The position numbers and the translations under genes are program-made. This document shows positions 24,721-33,100 of a stretch of DNA of 64,000 bases, piece by piece (within the stretch, counting starts at the first letter, position 1; each line of letters starts with the position of its first letter). The stretch spans positions 595,111-659,110 of the forward strand of contig NZ_LT671675.1 in NCBI RefSeq assembly GCF_900143685.1, read 5' to 3'. The notes beneath the pieces are model-generated. The model made no database searches. It was given only the letters and a program-made list of their open reading frames with translations, and was not told the origin of the DNA. This DNA is from Parolsenella massiliensis. Its GTDB lineage: Bacteria > Actinomycetota > Coriobacteriia > Coriobacteriales > Atopobiaceae.

Positions 24721-25671
24721 ATGGGACACAGCGCTACCGACGCCTCCGCGTCCCGTCCGGGGATGCGGGGCCTTCTCGCGTCTCGTGGCTTCAACAAGCT
24801 GCTCATCGTGGCGTGCGCCCTGGCATGGGGCTTCTCGTTCTTCGTCATGAAGGACGTCACGGCGCAGTTTCCCGTGTTCTGGCTTCTGCTCGTGCGCTTT
24901 GGCGCGTCTTCCGTCGTCATGCTCGCGGTGTTTTGGCGTCGCATTCGCGAGAACCTCTCGGCGCCCGTGGTGCGCACGGGCGTACTTCTCGGCGCGTTCA
25001 CCGGCGTGGCCTACGCGCTGCAGACCTACGGCATCGTCTACACAACGCCGGGCAAGAACGCGTTTCTCACGGGCGTGTACTGCGTGCTCGTGCCGCTGTG
25101 CGCGTGGTTGCTGGGACACGGCGCGCCGCGGCGCATGAGCGTCATCGCCGCGCTCGTGAGCCTCGTGGGTGCGGGCCTCGTCGTGCTGGACAACGGCCTG
25201 CCGCTCAACGTGGGCGACGCGCTCACGCTAGCGGGCTCGGTGTTCTACGCGCTCGAGATGGTCATCGTGGCGCACGAGGGCCGCGGGCGCGACGTCTGGG
25301 CGCTCACCTTCTGGCAGTTCCTCACGATCGCGGCCATCGTGGGCGTGGGCCACGTGCTCGTGGAGGCGTCGCCCGCAGCCGAGGCGTTCACGCCCGGCAA
25401 CGTGTGCGCGCTCGCGTTTCTCGCGCTCGTGTGCTCGTTTGGCTGTCTGGCCGTGCTCAACTACGCGCTCACGAAGGTGGACCCCACGAGCGGCGCCCTG
25501 CTCTCCTCGCTCGAGAGTCCCAGCGGCGTGGCGTTCTCCGTGGCGTTTGGCTACGAGACGCTTACGCCGCGCCTGCTCGCGGGCTTTGCGCTCATCTTTG
25601 CCGGCATCGTCTTGTCCGAGGCGGGCGAGAAGATCGTGGCCGCGCTGCCGGGAGCTCGCCGCTCGCGCTAG
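24721..25671 (+). CDS. EamA/DMT-family transporter
   Basis: 316-residue membrane protein with ten predicted helices in two EamA repeats. It shows ALAWGFSFFVMKDV in the first, and ALLSSLESPSGVAFSVAFGYE plus a helix-10 FAGIVLSE in the second, typical of drug/metabolite exporters of the RhaT/EamA group. The substrate is unknown. Its TAG stop overlaps the stop codon of the convergent threonine aldolase gene (CTAG), so there is no room for a terminator between them. Confidence 0.87.
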   Translation: MGHSATDASASRPGMRGLLASRGFNKLLIVACALAWGFSFFVMKDVTAQFPVFWLLLVRFGASSVVMLAVFWRRIRENLSAPVVRTGVLLGAFTGVAYALQTYGIVYTTPGKNAFLTGVYCVLVPLCAWLLGHGAPRRMSVIAALVSLVGAGLVVLDNGLPLNVGDALTLAGSVFYALEMVIVAHEGRGRDVWALTFWQFLTIAAIVGVGHVLVEASPAAEAFTPGNVCALAFLALVCSFGCLAVLNYALTKVDPTSGALLSSLESPSGVAFSVAFGYETLTPRLLAGFALIFAGIVLSEAGEKIVAALPGARRSR

Positions 25672-26729
25672 GCCAGCTCGCGGGCCAGGCCGAGAAGATC
25701 GTCGACGTCTGCGGCCGTCGTGGCCCAGGAACAGACGAAGCGGATGACGCGCTGCCCGTCCTCAAGCACGTAGAACGTCTCGCAGCCGGATTCCTCGGCA
25801 AAGCGCGCCTCCTGGGCCTCGCTCACCGTGACGAAGACCTGGTTGCTCGTGGAGTTGCCGTACAGGTCGTATCCTGCCGCTGCGAGGCCCTCGCGCAGGC
25901 GCGTGGCGCACTCGTTGGCGTGTGCGGCGAGCTGCCAGTAGAGCGCCTGGCCGTCGCCGTGCGCAAAGGCCGCCTCGAACTGGGCGCCCAGCAGAAATCC
26001 CTTCGCGAGAAGGCCGCCGCGCTCCTTCTGCAGGTAGGGGAACGCCTCGCGCAGGCGCTGCGCGTGCTCGCCGTGACCGCAGATGACGATGGCCTCGCCC
26101 ATGAGCATGCCGTTCTTGGTGCCGCCGATGTAGAACGCGTCCACGCGGCTTGCGATGTGCTCGAGCGTAAGGTCGTTGCCAGGCGCCGTGAGCGCGCTGC
26201 CCAGGCGCGCCCCGTCCAAGAAGATGCCCAGGTCGTGGCCGTGTGCCCAGTCGCAGATGGCGTCAAAGCGCTCGCGGCTCCACACGCCGCCCAGCTCGGT
26301 GGTGTCGGTGATGTAGATGGCGCCCGGGCGCGTCATGTGGCGGCCCGTGCCCATCTGGAACTGGTAGACGCGCTCGGCTGCCTCGGGTGTGAGGAAGCCG
26401 TCCGTGTCGCTCGTGGGCAGCGCCGTGCGGCCGCAGGCCATGAGCGCGCCCGTCTCGTGCACGACGATGTGGGCGTCGGGCGTGCAGATGACGCCCTCCC
26501 AGTCGCGCAGCATGCCGTTGAGGCAGATGACGTTGGCGCTCGTGCCGCCGATGCAGAACTCCACCATGGCGTCCGGGCAGCCGCAGGCCTGGCGGATGAG
26601 CTCGCGGGCGTGCTCGCAGTGGGCGTCACCCTCGGTGTAGCCAACGTTCTGCTCGCCAGCGATGTCGGCGATGGCATCCATGACCTGGGGCGCCGCGCCC
26701 TCGGAGTAGTCGTTGCGGAACAGGTGCAT
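25668..26729 (-). CDS. ltaE: Low-specificity threonine aldolase / beta-eliminating lyase family
   Basis: 353-residue PLP enzyme of fold type I. It starts MHLFRNDYSEGAAPQV and carries FLDGARLG (Asp 172, contacting the PLP ring nitrogen) and IGGTKNGML with the Schiff-base Lys 205. Relatives cleave threonine or allo-threonine to glycine and acetaldehyde; some are beta-eliminating lyases, so the exact substrate is less certain. The ATG has GAGGAG upstream; the open frame extends much further 5' but without similarity. It is divergent from hisS. Confidence 0.87.
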   Translation of the reverse strand: MHLFRNDYSEGAAPQVMDAIADIAGEQNVGYTEGDAHCEHARELIRQACGCPDAMVEFCIGGTSANVICLNGMLRDWEGVICTPDAHIVVHETGALMACGRTALPTSDTDGFLTPEAAERVYQFQMGTGRHMTRPGAIYITDTTELGGVWSRERFDAICDWAHGHDLGIFLDGARLGSALTAPGNDLTLEHIASRVDAFYIGGTKNGMLMGEAIVICGHGEHAQRLREAFPYLQKERGGLLAKGFLLGAQFEAAFAHGDGQALYWQLAAHANECATRLREGLAAAGYDLYGNSTSNQVFVTVSEAQEARFAEESGCETFYVLEDGQRVIRFVCSWATTAADVDDLLGLARELA

Positions 26730-26862
26730 GTGGGTCTCCTCACGTGTCTGGGTGGTCGTTTTTCTCGCGTGCCATGATAGCGCGTGACGTGCCCGCGAGA
26801 CCCGTCTCGCACTGGTCGCGCTATACTCAGCCAGTTGAACCAACGAGTGAGAGGGATGCCAC

Positions 26863-28179
26863 ATGGCGAACAAGGCAGAGGGCACCGAGGACCTGTTTGG
26901 CGCGCGCATGCGTGCCTGGGAGCGCATGCAGGCCGTGGCGAGGCAGACGTTTGCGCCGTACGGCTTCGACGCCATCGAGACACCGGCGATGGAGCAGGTC
27001 TCCACGTTCGTCCATGGCATCGGCGAGTCCACCGACGTCGTTCGCAAGGAGATGTTCCGCGTGTTCTCCGGCGCGCTGCTCGACCGCGTGTTCGCAGCCG
27101 GCACCGACGCGGGCCTCAAGCCCAAGCAGCGCCTCGCCATGCGTCCCGAGGGCACGGCCGGCGTGGTGCGCGCCGCGGTGGAGAACAACTTCGTGCCGCA
27201 GGGCGGTGCCCCGGTGAAGCTGTGGTACGCCGAGCCGATGTTTCGCGGCGAGCGCCCGCAGAAGGGCCGCCTGCGCCAGTTCCACCAGGTGGGCGTCGAG
27301 TGGCTGGGCGCGCCCGACCCCGCGGCGGACGCCGAGTGCATCATCATCCTCACGGACTTCTACCGCGCCCTGGGCATCGACCCGGCCCACCTGCACCTGG
27401 CCATCAACTCCATGGGTGACGCCGCATGCCGCCCGGCCTATCGCGAGAAGGTCCGCCAGTTCATCCTCGACCACGCCGACGAGATGTGCGATGAGTGCCG
27501 CGAGCGTGCGGAGATAAACCCCCTGCGCGCCTTCGACTGCAAGAACGACCACTGCCGCGAGGTCATGGCAGGCGCCCCGCTTGCCCACGAGAACCTGTGC
27601 GAGGAGTGCGCCACCCACTACGAGCAGGTCAAGCGCTACCTGGACGAGGCGGGCATCGCCTACGAGGAGGACCCGACGCTCGTGCGCGGCCTTGACTACT
27701 ACACGCGCACCGTCTTCGAGGTTGACTACACGCCAGACCCCGCCATCGGCGCCATCGGTGGCGGCGGCCGCTACGACGGCCTCATGGAGCTCGAGGGTGG
27801 CAAGCCCACGCCCGGCATCGGATTCGCCGTGGGCTTCGAGCGCGTCATGCTCGCGCTGGAGGCGGAAGGCGTGAACCTGGGTGGCGAGGAGCCGGGCTGC
27901 GTCTACGTGGCCGGCACCGAGGCTGACCTTCGCCCGGCGGTCTTCTCGGCCACGCTGGCCCTTCGCCGCGCGGGCATCCGTACCGAGGCCGACTACCAGG
28001 GTCGCTCGCTCAAGGCCCAGTTCAAGCAGGCCGACAAGCACAACGCCAGCCTGTGCGTCGTCATCGGCCCGGACGAGGTGGCCGCACACACGGCCACGAT
28101 CCGCGACATGGGCACCCACGAGCAGGTGAGTGTGCCCATGGACGAGCTCGCCGCGCGCGTGGCCGAGCGCCTCGCCTAG
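26863..28179 (+). CDS. hisS: Histidine--tRNA ligase
   Basis: 438-residue class II aminoacyl-tRNA synthetase that charges tRNA-His. It has the N-terminal GTEDLFG, motif 1 with ETPAMEQVSTF, motif 2 FRGERPQKGRLRQFHQVGVE, HisA-specific LVRGLDYYTRTVFE near 276 and motif 3 GIGFAVGFERV. The C-terminal anticodon-binding domain ends at LAARVAERLA. The length is usual. The start has GAGAGGGATGCCAC upstream, and TATACT at 26822 may be its -10. One base separates its stop from the following pseudouridine synthase start. Confidence 0.95.
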   Translation: MANKAEGTEDLFGARMRAWERMQAVARQTFAPYGFDAIETPAMEQVSTFVHGIGESTDVVRKEMFRVFSGALLDRVFAAGTDAGLKPKQRLAMRPEGTAGVVRAAVENNFVPQGGAPVKLWYAEPMFRGERPQKGRLRQFHQVGVEWLGAPDPAADAECIIILTDFYRALGIDPAHLHLAINSMGDAACRPAYREKVRQFILDHADEMCDECRERAEINPLRAFDCKNDHCREVMAGAPLAHENLCEECATHYEQVKRYLDEAGIAYEEDPTLVRGLDYYTRTVFEVDYTPDPAIGAIGGGGRYDGLMELEGGKPTPGIGFAVGFERVMLALEAEGVNLGGEEPGCVYVAGTEADLRPAVFSATLALRRAGIRTEADYQGRSLKAQFKQADKHNASLCVVIGPDEVAAHTATIRDMGTHEQVSVPMDELAARVAERLA

Positions 28180-28180
28180 C

Positions 28181-28921
28181 GTGGGGCCCAACAAGGGACA
28201 CAACGCCGCCGGCGCCGCGGGGACCCACGAGGCTCCCGCCGCGCCGGCGGTCGTCTACGAGGACGAGTGGCTCCTCGCGGCCGACAAGCCCGCCGGTCTC
28301 ATCGTCCACGGGGACGGTACGGGGACGGCGACGCTCACGGACGCCGTGCGGGCCCACCTCGAGCGCGAGGGCCGCGACGAGGCGGCCGCCCAGCTCCAGG
28401 CCGTGCAGCGCCTGGACGCCGACACAACCGGCCTTGTGCTCTTTTGCCTGGACAAGGCCGTGCAGCCCAGGCTGGACGCGCTCGTTGCCTCCCATGACGG
28501 TATCGAGAAGCGCTACCTGGCCATCGTGCGCGGCGAGGTGCCCGAGTCGCTGCACGTGATAGACGCCGCCATCGCCCGCGACCGCCACGACGCCCGCCGC
28601 ATGCGCGTGGATGCGCGCTCCGGCAAGCCAAGCCGCACCCGCGTGCGCCTGCTGGGCGTCACGGGGCCTCGCCGTGCGCGCCTCTCGCTTCTCGAGCTCA
28701 CGCTCGAGACGGGCCGGCGCCACCAGATTCGCGTGCACCTGGCGAGCCAGGGCTATCCCATCATGGGCGACTCCCTCTACGGCGTGCCGGCAGACCGCGG
28801 CGTCCGCACCCCTCTCATGCTCCATGCCTCCGCGGAGACGCTCGCGCACCCCGTGACGGGCGAGCGTCTCGAGCTTTCCGTTCCGTATCCCGAACGGTAT
28901 TCCGTTTATTTTCCGCGCTAG
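28181..28921 (+). CDS. RluA-family pseudouridine synthase
   Basis: 246-residue enzyme that isomerises specific uridines in rRNA or tRNA. The catalytic aspartate lies in QRLDADTTGLVLF (family consensus HRLDxxTSG), and the distal motif GRRHQIRVHLASQGYPIMGD is well conserved. There is no S4 domain, and a short Ala-rich N-terminal extension is present. The GTG start, one base after the hisS stop, is inferred from translation coupling; there is no separate ribosome binding site. The RNA target is not predictable. Confidence 0.85.
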   Translation: MGPNKGHNAAGAAGTHEAPAAPAVVYEDEWLLAADKPAGLIVHGDGTGTATLTDAVRAHLEREGRDEAAAQLQAVQRLDADTTGLVLFCLDKAVQPRLDALVASHDGIEKRYLAIVRGEVPESLHVIDAAIARDRHDARRMRVDARSGKPSRTRVRLLGVTGPRRARLSLLELTLETGRRHQIRVHLASQGYPIMGDSLYGVPADRGVRTPLMLHASAETLAHPVTGERLELSVPYPERYSVYFPR

Positions 28922-29080
28922 TCTCCAGCTGCTAATATGTACACGACTGCCTAGGCATCTGCGCGCGAAGGTCCCTCGCTGCGCGGGTGCCGGGACAAGA
29001 CGTGCGCGTCGCCGGGCATGGGGATGCCGGGCGCTGCGTGGCCCCATGGGGATGGGGCAACCTTCTAGGAGAGGACTTCC
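28922..29080 (+). promoter_or_regulatory. Structured leader of the hydrogenase gene
   Basis: Contains two consecutive hairpins that share a GGGG loop: GGCAT-GGGG-ATGCC (29016-29029) and GCCCCAT-GGGG-ATGGGGC (29041-29058). The second ends only about 8 bases before the ribosome binding site CTAGGAGAGG. No known riboswitch class was recognised. It could modulate translation of the hydrogenase. Confidence 0.4.
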
Positions 29081-30703
29081 ATGTCTGGAACCATGCGTGG
29101 CGTGTACACGAACCTGACCGAGATCAGGCGTCGCGTCTTCGCCGAGGTCGCGAGGATCGCGTACGCCTCGGCCAACGAGAAGGGCGAGGCGTCCGTCGAC
29201 GACACGGCCGCCCAGCTCCAGCAGCTTCCGTACGAGATCGTGCCCGGCGACGTGGCGACCTACCGCGAGTCGGTGTTTCTCGAGCGCGCCATCGTCCAGG
29301 AGCGCATCCGCCTGGCGATGGGCCTGCCGCTGCAGGACCTCGACCGCCCGGAGACGGTCTCCGACGGCATCAAGAAGGCCGCCGTGCCGGAGACCTACTA
29401 CGAGCCGCCGCTGGTCAACGTCATCAAGTTTGCCTGCAACGCCTGCGAGGACAACGTCTACCGCGTGATGCCCAACGCCTGCCAGGGCTGCCTGGCGCAC
29501 CCCTGCCGAGAGATCTGCCCCAAGGGCGCCATCTCGTTCAAGGACAAGAAGGCGTTCATCGACCACGACAAGTGCATCAAGTGCGGCCGCTGCACCAACG
29601 TGTGCCCCTACCACGCCATTCACCACCACGTGCGCCCCTGCGCCGACGCGTGCGGCATGCACGCGATTGGCTCTGACGAGCACGGCCGCGCAGAGATCGA
29701 CTACGAGAAGTGCGTGAGCTGCGGCCAGTGCCTCGTGAACTGCCCGTTTGGCGCCATCGCCGACAAGAGCCAGATCTTCCAGACGATCATGGCCATCAAC
29801 GCCGGCGACGAGGTCATCGCCGAGGTGGCGCCCGCCTTCGTGGGCCAGTTCGGTGGCAAGGGCAACGTCGACAAGCTGCGCGAGGCGTTCAAGGAGCTGG
29901 GATTCGCCGGCATGGAGGAGGTGGCCCTGGGCGCCGACCTGTGCACGGTGGAGGAGGCCGAGGACTTCCTCGAGGAGGTGCCCGAGAAGATCCCGTTCAT
30001 GGGCACGAGCTGCTGCCCGGCATGGTCGGTCATGGCCAAGAAGGAGTTCCCGGAGCACGCGGGCTGCATCTCCATGGCGCTCACGCCCATGACGCTCACG
30101 GCCAGGCTCATCCGCCGGCAGCATCCCAACGCCAAGATCGTGTTCGTGGGGCCGTGCTCGGCCAAGAAGCTCGAGGCCATGCGCAAGAGCGTCAAGAGCG
30201 AGGTCGACTTCGTGCTCACGTTCGAGGAGATGGCCGGCATGATGCAGGCCAAGGACATCGACTACACCAAGCTTGCCGGCGAGGGCGGCGACTTTGACGT
30301 GGCGAGCGCCGACGGCCGAGGCTTTGCCGTGGCCGGTGGCGTGGCCAACGCCGTGGTGAACGCGATCCACCGCCGCTACCCGGACCGCGAGGTCAACGTG
30401 GCCAATGCCGAGGGCCTCGACGAGTGCCGCAAGATGATGCGCATGGCCGTGAAGGGCAAGTACGACGGCTACCTGCTCGAGGGCATGGCGTGCCCGGGCG
30501 GCTGCGTGGCCGGCGCCGGTACGCTGCAGGCCGTGGCCAAGTCCGCGGGTGCGGTGAAGATGTACTCCAAGAAGAGCTCGCGCAAGAACGCCACCGAGAA
30601 CGCCTACCGCATGCTCATCACCGAGCTTGAGCGCGACGAGGACGGCAAGCACGAGCAGGACCAGGTCGCCGAGACCGACGCCGCCCAGATGCCCAAGCAG
30701 TAG
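29081..30703 (+). CDS. [FeFe] hydrogenase, ferredoxin-type (group B-like)
   Basis: 540-residue iron-only hydrogenase. Two [4Fe-4S] ferredoxin motifs are visible, CIKCGRCTNVCP near 164 and CVSCGQCLVNCP near 210, plus an earlier cysteine cluster around 118-148. The H-cluster domain has TSCCPAW near 308, GPCSAKKLE near 356 and EGMACPGGCVAG near 466. The L1 and L2 variants (TSCCPAW; GPC in place of MPC) fit group B. It would reduce protons or oxidise H2 with ferredoxin. Neighbours are not HydEFG maturases, which must be elsewhere. Start ATG follows CTAGGAGAGG. Confidence 0.9.
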   Translation: MSGTMRGVYTNLTEIRRRVFAEVARIAYASANEKGEASVDDTAAQLQQLPYEIVPGDVATYRESVFLERAIVQERIRLAMGLPLQDLDRPETVSDGIKKAAVPETYYEPPLVNVIKFACNACEDNVYRVMPNACQGCLAHPCREICPKGAISFKDKKAFIDHDKCIKCGRCTNVCPYHAIHHHVRPCADACGMHAIGSDEHGRAEIDYEKCVSCGQCLVNCPFGAIADKSQIFQTIMAINAGDEVIAEVAPAFVGQFGGKGNVDKLREAFKELGFAGMEEVALGADLCTVEEAEDFLEEVPEKIPFMGTSCCPAWSVMAKKEFPEHAGCISMALTPMTLTARLIRRQHPNAKIVFVGPCSAKKLEAMRKSVKSEVDFVLTFEEMAGMMQAKDIDYTKLAGEGGDFDVASADGRGFAVAGGVANAVVNAIHRRYPDREVNVANAEGLDECRKMMRMAVKGKYDGYLLEGMACPGGCVAGAGTLQAVAKSAGAVKMYSKKSSRKNATENAYRMLITELERDEDGKHEQDQVAETDAAQMPKQ

Positions 30704-30718
30704 GCAAGCCAAAGGCAA

Positions 30719-30748
30719 GCCAAAGGGGACGGGTTCCTCTGACACGCC
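30719..30748. repeat. Single-arm type 2 repeat
   Basis: GCCAAAGGGGACGGGTTCC then TCTGACACGCC; only one arm is present. It lies 15 bases after the hydrogenase stop and upstream of the terminator. Confidence 0.7.
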
Positions 30749-30764
30749 TAGCTAACCAAACGAG

Positions 30765-30800
30765 CCCCGCCTCTCGAGAAGTGTCGAGAGGCGGGGTTTT
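30765..30800 (+). terminator. Rho-independent terminator of the hydrogenase gene
   Basis: 13-bp stem CCCCGCCTCTCGA / TCGAGAGGCGGGG followed by TTTTCGT. Confidence 0.9.
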
Positions 30801-30807
30801 CGTCCTC

Positions 30808-30840
30808 GGTGACATTTGGGGACGGGGTCAAGCTGTCGCC
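30808..30840. repeat. Single-arm type 1 repeat
   Basis: GGTGACATTTGGGGACGGGG then TCAAGCTGTCGCC. It marks the left border of the low-GC island. Confidence 0.75.
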
Positions 30841-30863
30841 GTTGGGCCGCCGTGTGCTATCTC

Positions 30864-31289
30864 TTAATTGCTCTCTTTGATAACCAACAAGGCGGTTCTA
30901 AGACGTGCAGTTACGAGTCTACTAAGGAAGACGATGAGGAAGAAGACGCATAGGATTGCCCCTCCGATAGCAAAGAGGTCGATAACTAAGATGCTCCATA
31001 TTTGAGCTGTCTGGAGAAGGCCATACATTGCAGCGACGTAGGTGACCGCAACCGACATCAATGTGACCGTGGAGTGCTTTTGTTCAAAGTCGATCGCAGA
31101 GATGACTATCTGTGCCTTGGTTGGCAGGGAAAGGTCTGATTTCGAATTGATGCCGTAATCGTCGGTCCGCAGATTGTCGGCTAGTTTATCGATATCGTAA
31201 TTTGAGCTCTTGTATACTGCGAGATAGTGGCCGGTTATTCCGTACGGATAAACGGCGTGCTGTTCTCGAACGATGCTGTTGATCTTCAT
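30864..31289 (-). CDS. Small membrane protein of unknown function in a low-GC island
   Basis: 141 residues. It has a soluble N-terminal half (about residues 1-75) and two hydrophobic helices in the second half (around VTLMSVAVTYVAAMYGLL and WSILVIDLFAIGGAILCVFF). No family is recognised. Base composition and codon use are far more AT-rich than any other gene here, a sign of recent transfer. The ATG was chosen for the CAGGGAG upstream; a start 20 codons earlier is possible. It is divergent from the DUF4143 ATPase gene, with a 380-base repeat-bearing spacer between. Confidence 0.55.
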   Translation of the reverse strand: MKINSIVREQHAVYPYGITGHYLAVYKSSNYDIDKLADNLRTDDYGINSKSDLSLPTKAQIVISAIDFEQKHSTVTLMSVAVTYVAAMYGLLQTAQIWSILVIDLFAIGGAILCVFFLIVFLSRLVTARLRTALLVIKESN

Positions 31290-31512
31290 GCTGTCGCTCC
31301 CTGCACGATTCTCTCGGCTTCGGTTGATGAATCGTTTATGACTGGCCAAGTCATAAACACTGTGTTCTTCGAGTGCTGCAGCAATGTCATTGTGATAGAT
31401 GTCTGCGAGACGAGTGGCGTTTGCGTAATTCTCGCCGTCTTGCCTTCATATGGTCTTGATATTTATGTGTACGCGATTTTTGCAAATATCTTCAGGATCA
31501 AGCATCTCCTAG
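31290..31512. other. AT-rich spacer, no supported gene
   Basis: Low-GC sequence between the small membrane gene and the repeat array. A 97-codon plus-strand frame overlaps it but has no ribosome binding site and mostly mirrors the antisense of the membrane gene, so it is not called. Confidence 0.4.
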
Positions 31513-31637
31513 CCTGCTGACAAATTGACAAATCAAACGTGATTTTCCTGCAACAAATTGACATTACATAGCCCGAAACATTGCAATAAATTGACAAAGA
31601 TGGCCTAAAATTACTGCAGCAAATTGACAACAACCAC
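31513..31637. repeat. Four direct repeats CTGCAACAAATTGACA at exact 33-bp spacing
   Basis: The AAATTGACA core begins at 31522, 31555, 31588 and 31621, exactly 33 bases apart. Each is preceded by a variant of CTGCAAC (CTGCTGAC, CTGCAAC, TTGCAAT, CTGCAGC). The intervening 15-17 bases differ from unit to unit. The last unit ends about 35 bases before the ATPase start. The regular phase, about three helical turns, suggests protein binding on one DNA face. Confidence 0.85.
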
Positions 31638-31669
31638 TTGTACCTGTTTTCTTGTTGGTGGTGAGGCAG

Positions 31670-32974
31670 ATGCTCAGACGTAAGGCCGAGACGGCTCTAG
31701 AGAATTGGTTTCAGACGCGCGGCGCGCGCGCTCTGCTCGTAACGGGAGCTCGTCAGGTTGGCAAGACGTACCTTGTTCGCGAGTTTGCTCGCGCCCATTG
31801 GGATAATGTTGTCGAGATCAACTTCTATGAGAACGTCGAAGCGCGCAGAGCCGTTGAGACGGCAACGAACTCTCGCGAGCTCTTCATGCGCTTGACCGCC
31901 TATGCCGACGCTCCGATGGCCCCTGGCAAGACGGTCATCTTTCTTGACGAGGTTCAAGAGTGCAAGGAGGTGGTCACGGCCATCAAGTTCCTTATGGAAC
32001 GCCATGACTTTGACTACATCCTTTCGGGCTCCATGCTGGGTGTTGAGCTCAAAGGCATTGCATCTGCGCCGGTTGGCTACCTCAACACTGTGAAGATGCA
32101 TCCGCTCGACTTTGAGGAGTACTGCTGGGCAAACGGGTTGGACGAGTCAATCATCGGCGAGCTCAGGCGTTGCTATGACGAGAAGTCCCCAGTAGATGAG
32201 TTCGTGCACTCACGGGCCATGACCCTGTTTCACCGATATCTCATTAGCGGTGGCATGCCCGAGCCTGTCAAGGCGTTTGTCGCGTCAGACGACGTCACTC
32301 GCGTTCGAGCCGCTCAGGAGGCAATCGTCTCACAGTATCGCTGGGACATCAGCAAATATGCCGGGAGCAGGGCACGCGTGGTCCGACGCATCTTTGACTT
32401 GATGCCGAGTGAGATCAGCCAGCAGGATAAGCGCTTCGTGGTTCGAGATGTCGAGGGAGACTCTCACTTTGACCGGTACGACAATGATTTCATGTGGTTG
32501 AGCGATGCTAACGTCGCTCTTCCGACCTACAACGTGTCCGAACCGCGTTATCCGCTGGCGACGAGCATGCAGGCTCCAAGGTTCAAGCTGTTTAGCTCTG
32601 ATGTTGGAATTCTTACCTACCAGTGCGGCATGGATGTCGTGCGAGGTGTCCTTGGAGATCGGCCTGATGTTAACTTTGGTGCGTTGTATGAGAACGCCGT
32701 TGCCCAGGAGCTTGGCGCCCATGGACACGGTTTGTACTACTACAAGAATCGAAAGATAGGGGAGCTCGACTTTCTGGTGCAGGATGCAGCCAACTGCCGC
32801 GTTGTTCCCATTGAGGTGAAATCTGGGAAGGGCTATCGGCGTCACAGTGCGCTCGACAATGCTCTCGCCGAGCCTAGCTGGGGCATCGAGCATGCCTATA
32901 TCCTCCACGACGGCAACGTTGAGGTCGATGGCCGATGTGCCTATCTCCCCGTCTACATGGCGGCATTTCTGTAA
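31670..32974 (+). CDS. ATP-binding protein, AAA_14 + DUF4143
   Basis: 434 residues. The N-terminal AAA domain has Walker A GARQVGKT (residues 26-33) and Walker B VIFLDEVQE near 90. A central helical region follows (HPLDFEEYCWANG, LFHRYLISGGMPEPV, typical of this family). The C-terminal DUF4143 region ends in a PD-(D/E)XK-like IGELDFLVQD ... VVPIEVKSGKGYRRH. The role is unknown; such genes are widespread and patchily distributed. The ATG at 31670 has GGTGAGG upstream. Composition is lower in GC than the neighbours. The upstream repeat array may be its operator. Confidence 0.85.
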   Translation: MLRRKAETALENWFQTRGARALLVTGARQVGKTYLVREFARAHWDNVVEINFYENVEARRAVETATNSRELFMRLTAYADAPMAPGKTVIFLDEVQECKEVVTAIKFLMERHDFDYILSGSMLGVELKGIASAPVGYLNTVKMHPLDFEEYCWANGLDESIIGELRRCYDEKSPVDEFVHSRAMTLFHRYLISGGMPEPVKAFVASDDVTRVRAAQEAIVSQYRWDISKYAGSRARVVRRIFDLMPSEISQQDKRFVVRDVEGDSHFDRYDNDFMWLSDANVALPTYNVSEPRYPLATSMQAPRFKLFSSDVGILTYQCGMDVVRGVLGDRPDVNFGALYENAVAQELGAHGHGLYYYKNRKIGELDFLVQDAANCRVVPIEVKSGKGYRRHSALDNALAEPSWGIEHAYILHDGNVEVDGRCAYLPVYMAAFL

Positions 32975-32993
32975 GGGCTGAGCTCTCCGCACC

Positions 32994-33063
32994 GCAAACT
33001 CCGCTCCCGAGGACGTTTCAAGGCCGATTTGGCCGAGATACCATCCCCGGAGGCGGAGTTTGC
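32994..33063. repeat. AAACTCCGC hairpin repeat (type 5)
   Basis: Left arm GCAAACTCCGCTCCCGAGG and right arm CCCCGGAGGCGGAGTTTGC flank a 32-base centre, between the convergent ATPase and sulfhydrylase genes. A second copy lies at 49331-49395. It may serve as a bidirectional terminator. Confidence 0.8.
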
Positions 33064-33100
33064 GTGCTGGGCGGCAGCGGCGGCGCCGTCGCCTGGCTGC

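Noticed and set aside
31227-31520. 97-codon plus-strand ORF in the low-GC island
   Set aside because: No ribosome binding site, large overlap with the antisense membrane gene, and a cysteine/valine-rich composition without family resemblance.
31513-31637. CRISPR array
   Set aside because: Four repeats of 16-18 bases with about 17-base spacers are far too short for CRISPR, the repeats vary between units, and no cas genes are near.
31624-31652. TTGACA of the last repeat as -35 of the ATPase promoter
   Set aside because: With 17-base spacing the -10 would be TTTTCT, a poor match, and the same spacing at the other three repeats gives no -10 at all. Kept only as a repeat.
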